From positions 4,483 through 59,516 of the forward strand of contig NZ_QKZK01000021.1 in assembly GCF_003254275.1 (NCBI RefSeq): 55,034 nucleotides of DNA, given 5' to 3'. The translations under genes were made by a program, and so were the position numbers. The DNA is from Breznakibacter xylanolyticus. GTDB taxonomy: Bacteria; Bacteroidota; Bacteroidia; Bacteroidales; Marinilabiliaceae. The notes under the pieces were generated by a model, which was not told the origin of the DNA, searched no databases, and saw only the letters and a program-made list of their open reading frames with translations. Shown piece by piece: positions 6,956 through 15,486 of this stretch. Numbering within the stretch: the stretch's first letter is position 1; every line of letters starts with the position of its first letter.

Positions 6956-9661
6956 TTATCGAATTGCCGCCTGAGCAGCAGCCAAACGGGCAATGGGAAC
7001 CCTGAATGGTGAGCAGCTCACATAGTTCATGCCTACGCGGTGACAGAATTCCACTGAATTGGGTTCGCCGCCATGTTCGCCACAGATGCCCACTTTCAGG
7101 TTGGGGCGTTTGCTGCGTCCGCGCTCAATGCCCATTTTAACCAGTTGACCCACGCCTTCCTGGTCGAGAATTTGGAAGGGGTCGTTCTTCAGGATGCCTT
7201 TGCTCAGGTATACGGGCAGGAATTTGGCCGCATCGTCGCGCGAATAACCAAAGGTCATTTGCGTGAGGTCGTTGGTGCCAAAGGAGAAAAACTCGGCCAC
7301 TTCGCCAATCTCATCGGCCACCAATGCTGCACGGGGCACTTCAATCATGGTTCCCACCAGGTAGTCGATTTTATCGTTGCGCTCGGCAAAGACGGTGGCG
7401 ATGGTGTGGCGCACTATTTCTTCCTGCATCTTCAGCTCTTTAACGGTGCCCACCAGTGGAATCATGATTTCGGGGTGAGTGACGATGCCTTTTTGTTTGA
7501 GATCCATGCAGGCTTCAATAATCGCACGAGCTTGCATCTCCGTAATTTCGGGATAGGTGTTTCCCAGTCGGCATCCGCGATGACCCAGCATGGGGTTGAA
7601 CTCGTGAAGCGAGTCCACTTTCTGACGAACCTTGTCGGGTGAAATGCCCATTTCAACGGCCATCTCGCGTTGGTTTTCTTCTTCGTGGGGCACGAATTCG
7701 TGCAGCGGGGGATCGAGCAGGCGAATGGTTACCGGCAGGCTGCCCATGGCTTCAAACACCGACGTGAAGTCTTTGCGCTGAATAGGCAGCAGTTTATCTA
7801 AGGCTTTGCGGCGGCCGTCTTCGTCATCGGCCAAAATCATCTCGCGCATGGCTTTGATGCGTTCGCCTTCAAAAAACATGTGCTCGGTGCGACACAGGCC
7901 AATGCCTTCGGCGCCAAAAGCCACGGCTTGTTTGGCATCGCGTTCGGTTTCGGCATTGGTGCGTACGCCCAGTTTGCGGTATTTATCGGCCAGGGTCATG
8001 ATTTCGGCAAAGTCGCCACTCATTTCCGGGTCTTTGGTGGGGATTTTTCCTTCATACACTTCGCCGGTCGAGCCGTTGAGCGAAATCCAGTCGCCTTCGC
8101 GATAGGTGCGCCCGTTGGCAGTGAGGGTGCGGTCTTTGTAGCTGATGAGGCATCCTCCGGCACCCGATACGCAGCATTTGCCCATGCCACGTGCCACCAC
8201 GGCAGCGTGGGATGTCATGCCGCCTCGGGCAGTGAGAATTCCTTTGGCAATGTCCATGCCTTCAAGGTCTTCGGGCGATGTTTCGATGCGTACCAGAATG
8301 GTGACGGGGTATTTGCGGGCTTCGTCGGCATGAAATACCACCTGTCCCGTGGCGGCACCCGGAGAGGCCGGCAGACCTTTGGCAATGACATGTGCAGTTT
8401 GGATGGCTCTTTTGTCAAAAACAGGGTGTAGCAGTTCGTCCAGTTTGTTGGGTTCCTGGCGCAGAAGAGCCGTTTTTTCGTCAATTTTTCCTTCGCGCAG
8501 CAAGTCCATGGCAATTTTTACCATGGCTGCAGCCGTCCGTTTTCCGTTGCGGGTTTGCAGCATCCATAGTTTACCGTCCTGTATGGTGAACTCTAAATCC
8601 TGCATGTCTTTGAAGTAATTCTCCAGTTTTTGTTGAGTTTCAAAGAGCGATTTGAATGCTTCGGGCATGTGTTCTTCTAATGAAGGAAATTTTTCGGCAC
8701 GCTGTGTTTCTGAGATGCCGGCCAAAGTGGCCCATCGAATGCTGCCTTCCTTGGTGATTTGAAGGGGGGTGCGGATACCTGCCACCACATCTTCGCCCTG
8801 AGCATTGATGAGGTATTCGCCGTTAAAGAGGTTTTCGCCCGTTGCTGCATCGCGGGTAAAAGCAACGCCGGTGGCGGAGCGGTCGCCCATGTTGCCGTAA
8901 ACCATGGCCTGTACGTTTACCGCGGTGCCCCACTCTTCGGGGATTTGATGCATCGATCGGTAGTAACAAGCGCGAGGGTTCATCCAGCTGTCGAATACCG
9001 CGCAGACGGCACCCCAGAGTTGTTCCCATGGGTCGGAGGGGAAGTCTTTTCCGGTGCGTTTTTTAACGGCATTTTTAAACCGCACGACCAACTCCTGAAG
9101 TTCGGGAACGCCCAATTCGGTGTCGTCAAACACCCCTTTGGCTTGCTTGACATCGTCCATGATTTCCTCAAAGGGATCGATGTCCTCTTTCGATTCGGGT
9201 TTCATGCCCAGTACCACATCGCCGTACATTTGAACAAAGCGTCGGTAGGAGTCCCAGGCAAAACGTTCGTTACCCGATTTTTTGGCAATGCCCTGAACGG
9301 TTTCGTCGTTCAAACCCAGGTTGAGTACCGTGTCCATCATCCCCGGCATGGAAACTCTGGCGCCCGAACGAACCGAAACCAACAGCGGGTTCTCCTTATC
9401 GCCAAACTTCATGTGCATGCCTTTTTCGACGTGTGCGACAGCATTGATGACATCCTCTTTGAGAATGTCAACAATCTTGGCTTTCCCAATCTGATTGTAT
9501 TCAGTGCAGACTTCAGTGGTGATGGTGAAACCCGGTGGTACGGGTACCCCTATCAGGTTCATTTCGGCCAGGTTGGCCCCTTTGCCGCCCAACAGGTTTT
9601 TCATGTCGGAGCGACCTTCGGCTTTGCCGTCGCCAAAGGTGTAGACGCGTTTTTTACTCAT
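6956..9661 (-). CDS. ppdK: Pyruvate, phosphate dikinase
   Basis: The 901-residue enzyme interconverts ATP + pyruvate + phosphate with AMP + PEP + pyrophosphate. The N-terminal nucleotide-binding domain starts with LLGGKGANLAEM and continues with SVRSGARVSMPGMMDT. The swivelling phosphohistidine domain has GGMTSHAAVVARGMGKCCVS (His is the phosphocarrier). The C-terminal PEP/pyruvate barrel shows GLCRTEHMFF, MIEVPRAAL, FFSFGTNDLTQ and GICGEHGG with the catalytic Cys. All motifs are intact and length is standard (870-910). The frame is open 26 codons upstream of 9661, but the family start is MSKKRVYTFGDG. In anaerobic Bacteroidota it often works in the glycolytic direction with pyrophosphate. 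PEP is also needed by the nonulosonate synthase in this window, though no regulatory link is shown. Confidence 0.98.
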   Translation of the reverse strand: MSKKRVYTFGDGKAEGRSDMKNLLGGKGANLAEMNLIGVPVPPGFTITTEVCTEYNQIGKAKIVDILKEDVINAVAHVEKGMHMKFGDKENPLLVSVRSGARVSMPGMMDTVLNLGLNDETVQGIAKKSGNERFAWDSYRRFVQMYGDVVLGMKPESKEDIDPFEEIMDDVKQAKGVFDDTELGVPELQELVVRFKNAVKKRTGKDFPSDPWEQLWGAVCAVFDSWMNPRACYYRSMHQIPEEWGTAVNVQAMVYGNMGDRSATGVAFTRDAATGENLFNGEYLINAQGEDVVAGIRTPLQITKEGSIRWATLAGISETQRAEKFPSLEEHMPEAFKSLFETQQKLENYFKDMQDLEFTIQDGKLWMLQTRNGKRTAAAMVKIAMDLLREGKIDEKTALLRQEPNKLDELLHPVFDKRAIQTAHVIAKGLPASPGAATGQVVFHADEARKYPVTILVRIETSPEDLEGMDIAKGILTARGGMTSHAAVVARGMGKCCVSGAGGCLISYKDRTLTANGRTYREGDWISLNGSTGEVYEGKIPTKDPEMSGDFAEIMTLADKYRKLGVRTNAETERDAKQAVAFGAEGIGLCRTEHMFFEGERIKAMREMILADDEDGRRKALDKLLPIQRKDFTSVFEAMGSLPVTIRLLDPPLHEFVPHEEENQREMAVEMGISPDKVRQKVDSLHEFNPMLGHRGCRLGNTYPEITEMQARAIIEACMDLKQKGIVTHPEIMIPLVGTVKELKMQEEIVRHTIATVFAERNDKIDYLVGTMIEVPRAALVADEIGEVAEFFSFGTNDLTQMTFGYSRDDAAKFLPVYLSKGILKNDPFQILDQEGVGQLVKMGIERGRSKRPNLKVGICGEHGGEPNSVEFCHRVGMNYVSCSPFRVPIARLAAAQAAIR

Positions 9662-10035
9662 AATTGTGAGGTTTAGGATTAAAATAATATCAGTAATGTC
9701 GTGATTTCGTAGGGGAGACTTGAAGTCTTTATGTGTCATCTGATGATGCAGTTCATCTTATTCGTTTCATCTACACGATGCAAAATCAGAAATGGCAGAA
9801 TGTTATGGTTGGTTGTGTTCGGTTAGATTTGTTCGGTATCTGTTGCCTTGGTTTTTAAATACCTTTAAAAGTATAAAAAGTTGTTTAAAGTTGATGTAAT
9901 TCTTTTTAAAAAATATTGGGATGTAGAGTTGGGTTATGTTGTTTGTTGTGAGTTTGTTGTGGTGTTTGTGTTTTTAACTGTTGGCGCGACCATTTTTTGT
10001 GTGTACTTTAGGCAATTAACATTAAACAAGTAACT
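9662..10035. other. Intergenic region between divergent ppdK and the DUF2007-like gene
   Basis: This is a 374-bp gene-free, AT- and GT-rich stretch that must carry promoters for both divergent genes. Apart from the candidate at 9981-10011 and an isolated TAGATTTG at 9824-9831, I see no operator, RNA or ORF of note. Confidence 0.6.
9981..10011 (+). promoter_or_regulatory. Candidate Bacteroidota-type promoter
   Basis: TTGG at 9981-9984 is followed after 19 nt by TACTTTAG (10004-10011), close to the TTG-N19/20-TAnnTTTG form. Transcription would start about 20 bp before the ATG at 10036. The -7 element has one mismatch in its TTTG half. Confidence 0.45.
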
Positions 10036-10284
10036 ATGGAGACGGAAATCAAGGATTTGATGAAGTTAACCAATCGTACCATCGCGCAAGAAGTTCAGCA
10101 TTTGTTAGAAGAACATGGGATTTATTCTTTAATTGAATCCGATCATCCAGCCTCATCATTGATGGCCGTTTATTCACCTATGAATGTGATTGAAGACCTT
10201 GTCGTTAAGGTGCATCGAGATGATGAGATGGGAGCTCGGTCGGTTATTGTAGCTGGGGGATATGAGGAATATTTGTTGAAGTGA
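10036..10284 (+). CDS. Small DUF2007-like protein
   Basis: The 82-residue protein has no signal peptide or membrane segment. The pattern of an N-terminal helix (TIAQEVQHLLEEHGI), a short central loop with SDHPAS, and a C-terminal VVKVHRDDEMGARSVI resembles DUF2007, a small ferredoxin-like fold annotated as a putative signal-transducing protein. No precise function is known. It is transcribed alone from a likely promoter at 9981-10011 and converges on the FemAB-like pair. Its codon use is AT-richer than ppdK. Confidence 0.6.
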   Translation: METEIKDLMKLTNRTIAQEVQHLLEEHGIYSLIESDHPASSLMAVYSPMNVIEDLVVKVHRDDEMGARSVIVAGGYEEYLLK

Positions 10285-10411
10285 TTCATTGCGGTATCGT
10301 TTTTTTTCAATGACTAAATGGAACTCGCCAGTAATCAGGCTCCTGTTGTTGAAGCTTTAGATGTGGCTCGTATCATGGTATTTATCTTTTAAATAAAGCG
10401 ACTTTGTCGAT

Positions 10412-11428
10412 TTAAGAGGATTTGCGAGTCATCTTTTTTTTGACTTTAATCAATGGGTTGAGAAGTTTACGGGGAAACATCAGGTAAAGTGAATCTTTTC
10501 CAAATTCGGTGACACGGGAAAATCCCAGTGATGTTTTAAAGTCCGAAAGGCCTTTGCCCTCTTGGCCATCGGCTGTGCCTGAAATGTTGTAATATTTAGC
10601 ATTTTGATTGTAGTATTGGTTGATAAGATGATAGTGCATGAAGTGGTGCAATCCCAGTTTGTATCCAATATCGTCTGATGCGATCATAAGGCCAAAAATG
10701 CGCCCATTTTTTTCGAGGGTGCATCTGACGCAATGTATTTTGTTGTCCACCGAGGCATAGTAAAGTTGCGCAAGTCCACTTTCTACAACCCGCTGCATGG
10801 TGTGAGGGTTGAGGTGTAGAAAAGGAAAAGCGGCATATTTTTCTCCATATTTGTGATAGCGAATTTTTCGTGTCGCATCAAGTAAGTTAAATAGCTTTTG
10901 TAGGATTAAGGGGCTGTTGTCGTGATGAAATTCGGCTCCGTTTCGTGTGGCTTTGTTGACGTTATAGCGAAACGATTTGCCAAATTTTGGCGCATGTTCC
11001 AAAAATAACACGTATTCAGAGTATACCATGTCGGTTCCTCCGTTTGGAGGGCAGGGAATTCCGGAAAGATGGTCGCTGCAGTCGATGTGGTAGCGTTGAA
11101 ATTGTTCAGATAAGCAAAAATTTGCCAATGCTTCAATGCATCCCTGATAAGAGGGGGAATGGTTTTGCTTTAATGCCGGCCCGGCGTAGAAATATAAATA
11201 TTTGCCACTTCTTTTGGAGCCGGGCATGAGGAGTCCGCTTAGTTTGGCAATGAGTTGGTTGTGAATGTTGTAAAAGTGTATATAGATGGGTGTGCTTTGG
11301 TGAATGGCAACGCTCTCAATCCATTCTGAAGAGAGAAACACACTGTGGTTAAAATCAGATAATTGATTGTCGAATTCAGATCTGTTAACCTTTGTTGCAA
11401 AGAAGGGGGTGGTTTGGTAAAGTTCCAT
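10412..11428 (-). CDS. FemAB/GNAT-like acyltransferase (first of three in the locus)
   Basis: The 338-residue cytoplasmic protein resembles the FemAB/BioF2-like acetyltransferase superfamily: an N-terminal half with FLSSEWIESV and YLYFYAGPAL, a basic middle segment FRYNVNKATRNG where the GNAT-fold proteins bind substrate, and a C-terminal half with IFGLMIASDD and GLSDFKTSLGF (the KTSLGF segment closely matches FemAB-like proteins). Such proteins transfer amino acids or acyl groups to sugars or peptides. It is about 20-25% similar by eye to the gene 12 bp upstream (11441-12502), with the same order of segments and the same C-terminus of type FP+K+LNPLI. They likely form a two-gene operon at the left edge of the polysaccharide locus. 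A role in decorating polysaccharide with an acyl or aminoacyl group is inferred. Confidence 0.65.
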   Translation of the reverse strand: MELYQTTPFFATKVNRSEFDNQLSDFNHSVFLSSEWIESVAIHQSTPIYIHFYNIHNQLIAKLSGLLMPGSKRSGKYLYFYAGPALKQNHSPSYQGCIEALANFCLSEQFQRYHIDCSDHLSGIPCPPNGGTDMVYSEYVLFLEHAPKFGKSFRYNVNKATRNGAEFHHDNSPLILQKLFNLLDATRKIRYHKYGEKYAAFPFLHLNPHTMQRVVESGLAQLYYASVDNKIHCVRCTLEKNGRIFGLMIASDDIGYKLGLHHFMHYHLINQYYNQNAKYYNISGTADGQEGKGLSDFKTSLGFSRVTEFGKDSLYLMFPRKLLNPLIKVKKKMTRKSS

Positions 11429-11440
11429 TTTGTCAAATGT

Positions 11441-12502
11441 TTAATGTCGCATCCATTGGCTAAAACTTTTTGAGAGAGTGTTGTATGGAAGTTTCCGTCC
11501 TATATTAATGAGTGGATTCAATATTTTTTGAGGAAAAACGAGAAAGTCAGTTTTAGTGATATAGAACGCTTGGGGCTTTGCTCCCAGTTCTTCTTTAAAT
11601 TGCAGCAGTTTCTTTTTTTCGTTTGAAATTGCAGGGGTTCCTCCCATGTTGAGGCGTTCAATGCCCCTTTCGAAAAGGTCTTGTGATGCGTTTAATAAGA
11701 CATATCCCGGGAGTCCATTGTCATAACCAAATGCATCACAGCCATTGAAAAGTCCATAAGCAGTGCCGTTGTATTCGATGATGACTGATATAAAATGGGA
11801 TTGACCATCGGGATTCATCGAACAATACATTTTCCCTAATCCACTTTTCAATAATTTAGGTAGATGTTGTTCTGTAAAGAATGGTAGCTCCAGTTTTTTG
11901 TAGTCTGAATTGTGTTTGTTTTTTCTGCGTTGAAGTGTGTTTTCGGCTAGTTCGCTTAAGAGTGGCAACTGTTGTGGATCGTTGCTGATGAACCACGATG
12001 TTTGTGCCCTGAGAGCCTGATTTCTTTTTTTTCGTAGGCTGGAACCTGGCTTAAATGACGTAAATTCATTTTTTAGGTCAAAGATGGCTTCGTGCATTTG
12101 GTGGGAATGGAAATAGCCATTTGGAGGAAGTAGCGAGTTGCGTTGATCAAAGTAGAGTATCTGAATTCGACTGATGTTATTTTTTTTAGCCAGTGCAACT
12201 AGTGCATATAAGCAGTGATGGTATGTGTCCTCTGTCACTTTTGACCGAAATGCAGGTGCGGCATAAAAGAATAGCATTTTACCCATCAATTTGTTTTCAG
12301 AAACGAGTAGGCCTGAAATTTTTGAGATGGTAACATTGTCTTGAATAAAATCGATATAGATCGCTTTTCTTGAAGGCGTTTCTATGATTTGCAGCCATTG
12401 GGGTAACAGAAAGATGCTGTGATTGAATAGAGTCAACTCCTGTTCCCATGTTGCCAGGTCAGTCGTTTGTGCAATAATGCTGTTTGTGGTTCTGCGGCTC
12501 AT
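11441..12502 (-). CDS. FemAB/GNAT-like acyltransferase (second, paralog)
   Basis: This is a 353-residue paralog of the neighbouring protein with matching segments: FLLPQWLQII, MLFFYAAPAF, SSLRKKRNQALRA, AYGLFNGCDAFGY, LLQFKEELGAK and FPQKILNPLI. An in-frame ATG 18 codons upstream exists, but the ATG at 12502 is preceded on the minus strand by AAAGGAAGAA, a good ribosome-binding site, and the sequence before it is unlike the family. It is the first gene of a minus-strand pair divergent from the ABC transporter. The predicted location is cytoplasm. Substrate unknown; acylation of a surface polysaccharide precursor is an inference from context. Confidence 0.65.
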   Translation of the reverse strand: MSRRTTNSIIAQTTDLATWEQELTLFNHSIFLLPQWLQIIETPSRKAIYIDFIQDNVTISKISGLLVSENKLMGKMLFFYAAPAFRSKVTEDTYHHCLYALVALAKKNNISRIQILYFDQRNSLLPPNGYFHSHQMHEAIFDLKNEFTSFKPGSSLRKKRNQALRAQTSWFISNDPQQLPLLSELAENTLQRRKNKHNSDYKKLELPFFTEQHLPKLLKSGLGKMYCSMNPDGQSHFISVIIEYNGTAYGLFNGCDAFGYDNGLPGYVLLNASQDLFERGIERLNMGGTPAISNEKKKLLQFKEELGAKPQAFYITKTDFLVFPQKILNPLINIGRKLPYNTLSKSFSQWMRH

Positions 12503-12874
12503 TTCTTCCTTTTTTTCGCAATAAGTTATGACGAATTCTAATGATTTGCTGCACATATTTCGTCCTTAGGCAGGGCTTGTGTGAAAAAGGTAATATAGGG
12601 TTGTGACTGATAGTTATTTTGGAGTGGTTGTGATATAGTAGAATAAGGTGGGTGGCATAAGTTAGTGCAATGATTATGGAGGTTCGACACTGAAAATATT
12701 CGTTTGACCACAAAATGGGGGAGCTCAACCCAATCAAGTCGTAATTTGCTGTAACACGATGACGAAGAACTGCACTCGAAAGCAGCGGATGGTCTTCGGG
12801 CAAATAAACGGCTCACCCGCCATGGGACTGAGGGGGCGAAGCATTATCAAACGCACAAGAATTGATGCTGAATT
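12503..12874. other. Divergent intergenic region at the head of the polysaccharide locus
   Basis: This 372-bp stretch separates the two FemAB-like genes from the long plus-strand array and must hold promoters for both. I find no clear TAnnTTTG element. The right half (about 12740-12870) is GC-richer than its surroundings and contains a 40-codon frame (ATG 12759, stop 12879-12881) that overlaps the start of the ABC gene. No UpxY-type antiterminator gene or JUMPstart-like element was seen. Confidence 0.5.
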
Positions 12875-14677
12875 ATGGTGAAAGAGTTGGTGACCAAGCA
12901 CTTTAAATATTTTGTTTTTTATTACCGGCAATTGGGCATTAAGATATTCCTGTTGCTCGGAATTAGTTCCATCATAGCCTTTTTGGATGGGATCGGTCTA
13001 ACGTTGTTTGTTCCTCTATTTCAAGTGGCAGACTCAGGAAGTGCTGAGGGCGAATCGTTGGGAAAGCTGCAATTTGTAATCGATTTGTTTGAACGCTTTA
13101 ATGTTCCATTGACTGTTGGGGTGATTTTGATTTTTCTCATCCTTCTTTTTGTGGTCAAAGGCTTGGTCAAGTTGTTTGAGCGGTATTATGCCACCCGCAT
13201 TCGGGTGGGGTTTACCCGATCATTGCGAATTAAACTCATTACCGGGTTGTGTGATTTGAGCTATCCTGGATTTGTATCATTCGATCAGGGGCGCATCCAT
13301 AATGTCATTGTGTCTGAGATGGGTAAGTCGGTGGGGGCTTTCATGTCGTTTTTTTCAACATTGCAAACCGGTGTAACTTTAATGGGTTATTTGCTGCTCG
13401 CTTTTGCTGCTAATTTTCAGTTCGCTTTGTTTATTACCCTTATTGGGGTGTTGAGCAATTTTATTTATCGGTTTATCAATCGTAAAGTTGAAGTGTCGTC
13501 TTTGTGGCAGTCGTTAATTGCCAATGGGTTACAGTCGAATTTGATTCAGGCGGTTAATCATTATAAATACCTTAAAGCCACCAATCTCATTGATAGTTAT
13601 CGTCGAAAGCTCATCGAGTTAGTTTTTGACGCGGAGCGACTTTCCTTTAAAATGGGGATTTTGAACGGCATCTCTTCGGCCATGCGTGAGCCGCTGACCA
13701 TTGGAATTGTGGCTTTGGTTATCTATGTACAGGTAGTGGTGTTTAAGGTTCCCATGTTTTCCATCATCTTGAGTTTGATGTTTTTTTACCGATCGTTAAC
13801 CAGTTTGTTGGAAATACAGAATACCTGGCAATCGTTTTTGACCAATACCGGTGGGATTGCCTTGACGCAGGAGATGCTGGATGAATTGAAACTGAAAAAA
13901 GAGACCCATTATCGCAGACCTCCTCAGGATGTTTTTAGTCAAGTTGGAGAGATTCGATTTAACGGTGTAGGCTTTCGATACAGCGAGGATGGAAATGATG
14001 TGCTTAAATCGGTGAATTTGACCGTGCATCGCAACCAAACTGTCGCTTTTGTGGGTGAAAGCGGTTCAGGCAAAACAACCATGATTAATCTGTTGGCCGG
14101 GTTGCTTATGCCAACACGCGGCTCCATTGAAGTGGATGGGGTGGGATTGTCGCGCCAAAATGTTAAGAACTATCGTTATCATATCGGATACATTACGCAA
14201 GAGCCAGTGGTGTTTAGTGATACGTTGTATAATAATGTGACGTTTTGGGCTGAAAAAACGCCGTCAAACCTACGTCGTTTTAGCGAAATTATTGAACAGG
14301 CGGCTTTGACCGATATGGTGAATCAATTACCACAGCGTGAAGAGACCAGATTGGGTGACAATGGGATTTTGATTAGTGGAGGACAAAAACAACGAATTTC
14401 GATAGCGCGTGAATTGTTTCGCGGGTGCCATATCTTATTAATGGATGAGGCCACTTCGTCACTCGATTCGGAGACGGAGCAAGTTATTCAAGGTAATATT
14501 AATAAGTTGCAGGGGAAGTATACCATCGTGATCATTGCTCATCGTCTTTCAACGGTAAAAAATGCCGATGTGATTTATCTTCTTGATAAAGGTGAAATAA
14601 CAGCACGAGGAACCTTTGAAGAACTGACATCACGCTCAGAGCGCTTCAAGAGAATGGTGGAATTACAAAATTTTTGA
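12875..14677 (+). CDS. ABC transporter, fused membrane and ATPase domains (PglK/MsbA-like flippase candidate)
   Basis: The 600-residue half-transporter has an N-terminal membrane domain (residues about 20-320, with hydrophobic stretches near 24-50, 75-100, 160-200 and 270-310). The C-terminal ATPase has Walker A GESGSGKTT (about 395), Q-loop in YITQEPVVFSD, signature ISGGQKQRIS, Walker B HILLMDEATSSLD and H-loop IAHRLSTV. All are intact. Length fits MsbA and PglK (560-600). As no MATE/PST-type Wzx lies in this locus and the initiation genes are of the Pgl type, export or flipping of the lipid-linked oligosaccharide is the best guess; a lipid A or other exporter cannot be excluded. It starts the long plus-strand array, 4 bp before the next gene. 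Confidence 0.85.
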   Translation: MVKELVTKHFKYFVFYYRQLGIKIFLLLGISSIIAFLDGIGLTLFVPLFQVADSGSAEGESLGKLQFVIDLFERFNVPLTVGVILIFLILLFVVKGLVKLFERYYATRIRVGFTRSLRIKLITGLCDLSYPGFVSFDQGRIHNVIVSEMGKSVGAFMSFFSTLQTGVTLMGYLLLAFAANFQFALFITLIGVLSNFIYRFINRKVEVSSLWQSLIANGLQSNLIQAVNHYKYLKATNLIDSYRRKLIELVFDAERLSFKMGILNGISSAMREPLTIGIVALVIYVQVVVFKVPMFSIILSLMFFYRSLTSLLEIQNTWQSFLTNTGGIALTQEMLDELKLKKETHYRRPPQDVFSQVGEIRFNGVGFRYSEDGNDVLKSVNLTVHRNQTVAFVGESGSGKTTMINLLAGLLMPTRGSIEVDGVGLSRQNVKNYRYHIGYITQEPVVFSDTLYNNVTFWAEKTPSNLRRFSEIIEQAALTDMVNQLPQREETRLGDNGILISGGQKQRISIARELFRGCHILLMDEATSSLDSETEQVIQGNINKLQGKYTIVIIAHRLSTVKNADVIYLLDKGEITARGTFEELTSRSERFKRMVELQNF

Positions 14678-14681
14678 TATT

Positions 14682-15089
14682 ATGGAACGAGTCATTGAGT
14701 TGCCAAAAATATTGGATGAACGAGGCAATCTGACGTTTGTCGAACAGGTGCGTCATATTCCCTTTGAGATTAAACGGGTTTATTGGATTTATGATGTTCC
14801 CGGAGGTCAAATTAGAGGAGGTCATGCCTTTCGAGAGCAACAGGAAGTCATCATTGCATTGTCGGGAAGTTTTGATGTGCAGCTCAATGATGGTAAAGTT
14901 GTGAAGCCATACCATTTGAATCGTTCGTATTATGGCCTTTATGTGCCTGGCGGGATTTGGCGACACATGGAAAATTTCTCGACCAATTCGGTTGCCCTGG
15001 TGATTTCGTCGACAAAATATGACGAAAGTGATTATATCCGAGACTTTTCAGCCTACCAAACTTATTTAAATGAACACAAAAGTTTATGA
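14682..15089 (+). CDS. FdtA/WxcM-like cupin with altered His motif
   Basis: This 135-residue RmlC-like cupin belongs to the dTDP-6-deoxy-hexos-4-ulose 3,4-ketoisomerase (FdtA/QdtA/WxcM C-terminal) family: ILDERGNLTFVE, FEIKRVYWIYDVPGG, the sugar-site segment RGGHAF, ALSGSFDVQLNDG and a C-terminal DESDYIRDF. In characterised members the central motif is RGxHAH with two active-site histidines. Here the second His is Phe (residue 50), so activity may be lost or changed. The next gene is a paralog with an intact motif, which suggests a non-catalytic or heteromeric partner. Its stop overlaps the start of that gene by 20 bp. Confidence 0.85.
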   Translation: MERVIELPKILDERGNLTFVEQVRHIPFEIKRVYWIYDVPGGQIRGGHAFREQQEVIIALSGSFDVQLNDGKVVKPYHLNRSYYGLYVPGGIWRHMENFSTNSVALVISSTKYDESDYIRDFSAYQTYLNEHKSL

Positions 15090-15486
15090 TTGCTGCTTGG
15101 TGCATTTACCCAAAGTGCACAACCGGGCAGGGAATATTACGACGTTGGAAAACAATGTGAATGTGCCATTTGATGTAAAGCGTGTTTATTATTTGTACGA
15201 TGTTCCCGGGGGCGCTGATCGTGGTGGGCATAGTCATATTGAGTTGCAGCAATTTATAGTGGCTCTGAGTGGCGCCTTTGATGTGTTGATCGACGATGGC
15301 GTGAATAAAAAAGTGGTACATCTCGATCGGCCATATTTTGGGTTGCACATTGTACCCGGCATTTGGCGTGAGTTAATCAATTTTTCTTCGGGTGCCGTTT
15401 GTTTGGTCTTGGCATCTCATCCTTATTCAGAAGCAGATTACATACGTACTTATGACAAGTTTAAACAGTTACGGGGTTTTTCATAA
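15070..15486 (+). CDS. dTDP-4-keto-6-deoxyhexose 3,4-ketoisomerase-like cupin (FdtA/QdtA family)
   Basis: The 138-residue product is an FdtA/QdtA-type cupin: GNITTLE, FDVKRVYYLYDVPGG, RGGHSH (His54 and His56, the catalytic pair), ALSGAFDVLIDDG, GLHIVPGIWRE and SEADYIRTYDKF. The family turns dTDP-4-keto-6-deoxyglucose into the 3-keto isomer, which is then transaminated at C3 and acetylated. An FdtB-like aminotransferase (18793) and hexapeptide acyltransferases (16427, 16935) in the same array supply these steps. RmlA and RmlB for dTDP-sugar supply are not in the window. Whether the product is the galacto (Fuc3N) or gluco (Qui3N) isomer cannot be read by eye. The 3' end overlaps the next gene by 35 bp. 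Confidence 0.85.
   Translation: MNTKVYDCCLVHLPKVHNRAGNITTLENNVNVPFDVKRVYYLYDVPGGADRGGHSHIELQQFIVALSGAFDVLIDDGVNKKVVHLDRPYFGLHIVPGIWRELINFSSGAVCLVLASHPYSEADYIRTYDKFKQLRGFS

Noticed and set aside
9981-10002. Sigma-54-type promoter (TTGGCGCG...)
   Set aside because: The GG-N10-GC spacing is not met (TT instead of GC at the -12 position); the same stretch fits the Bacteroidota housekeeping form better.
12875-14677. Bacteriocin or peptidase-containing exporter
   Set aside because: No N-terminal C39 peptidase domain and no small double-glycine peptide gene nearby; the polysaccharide setting fits a lipid-linked sugar or lipid exporter.
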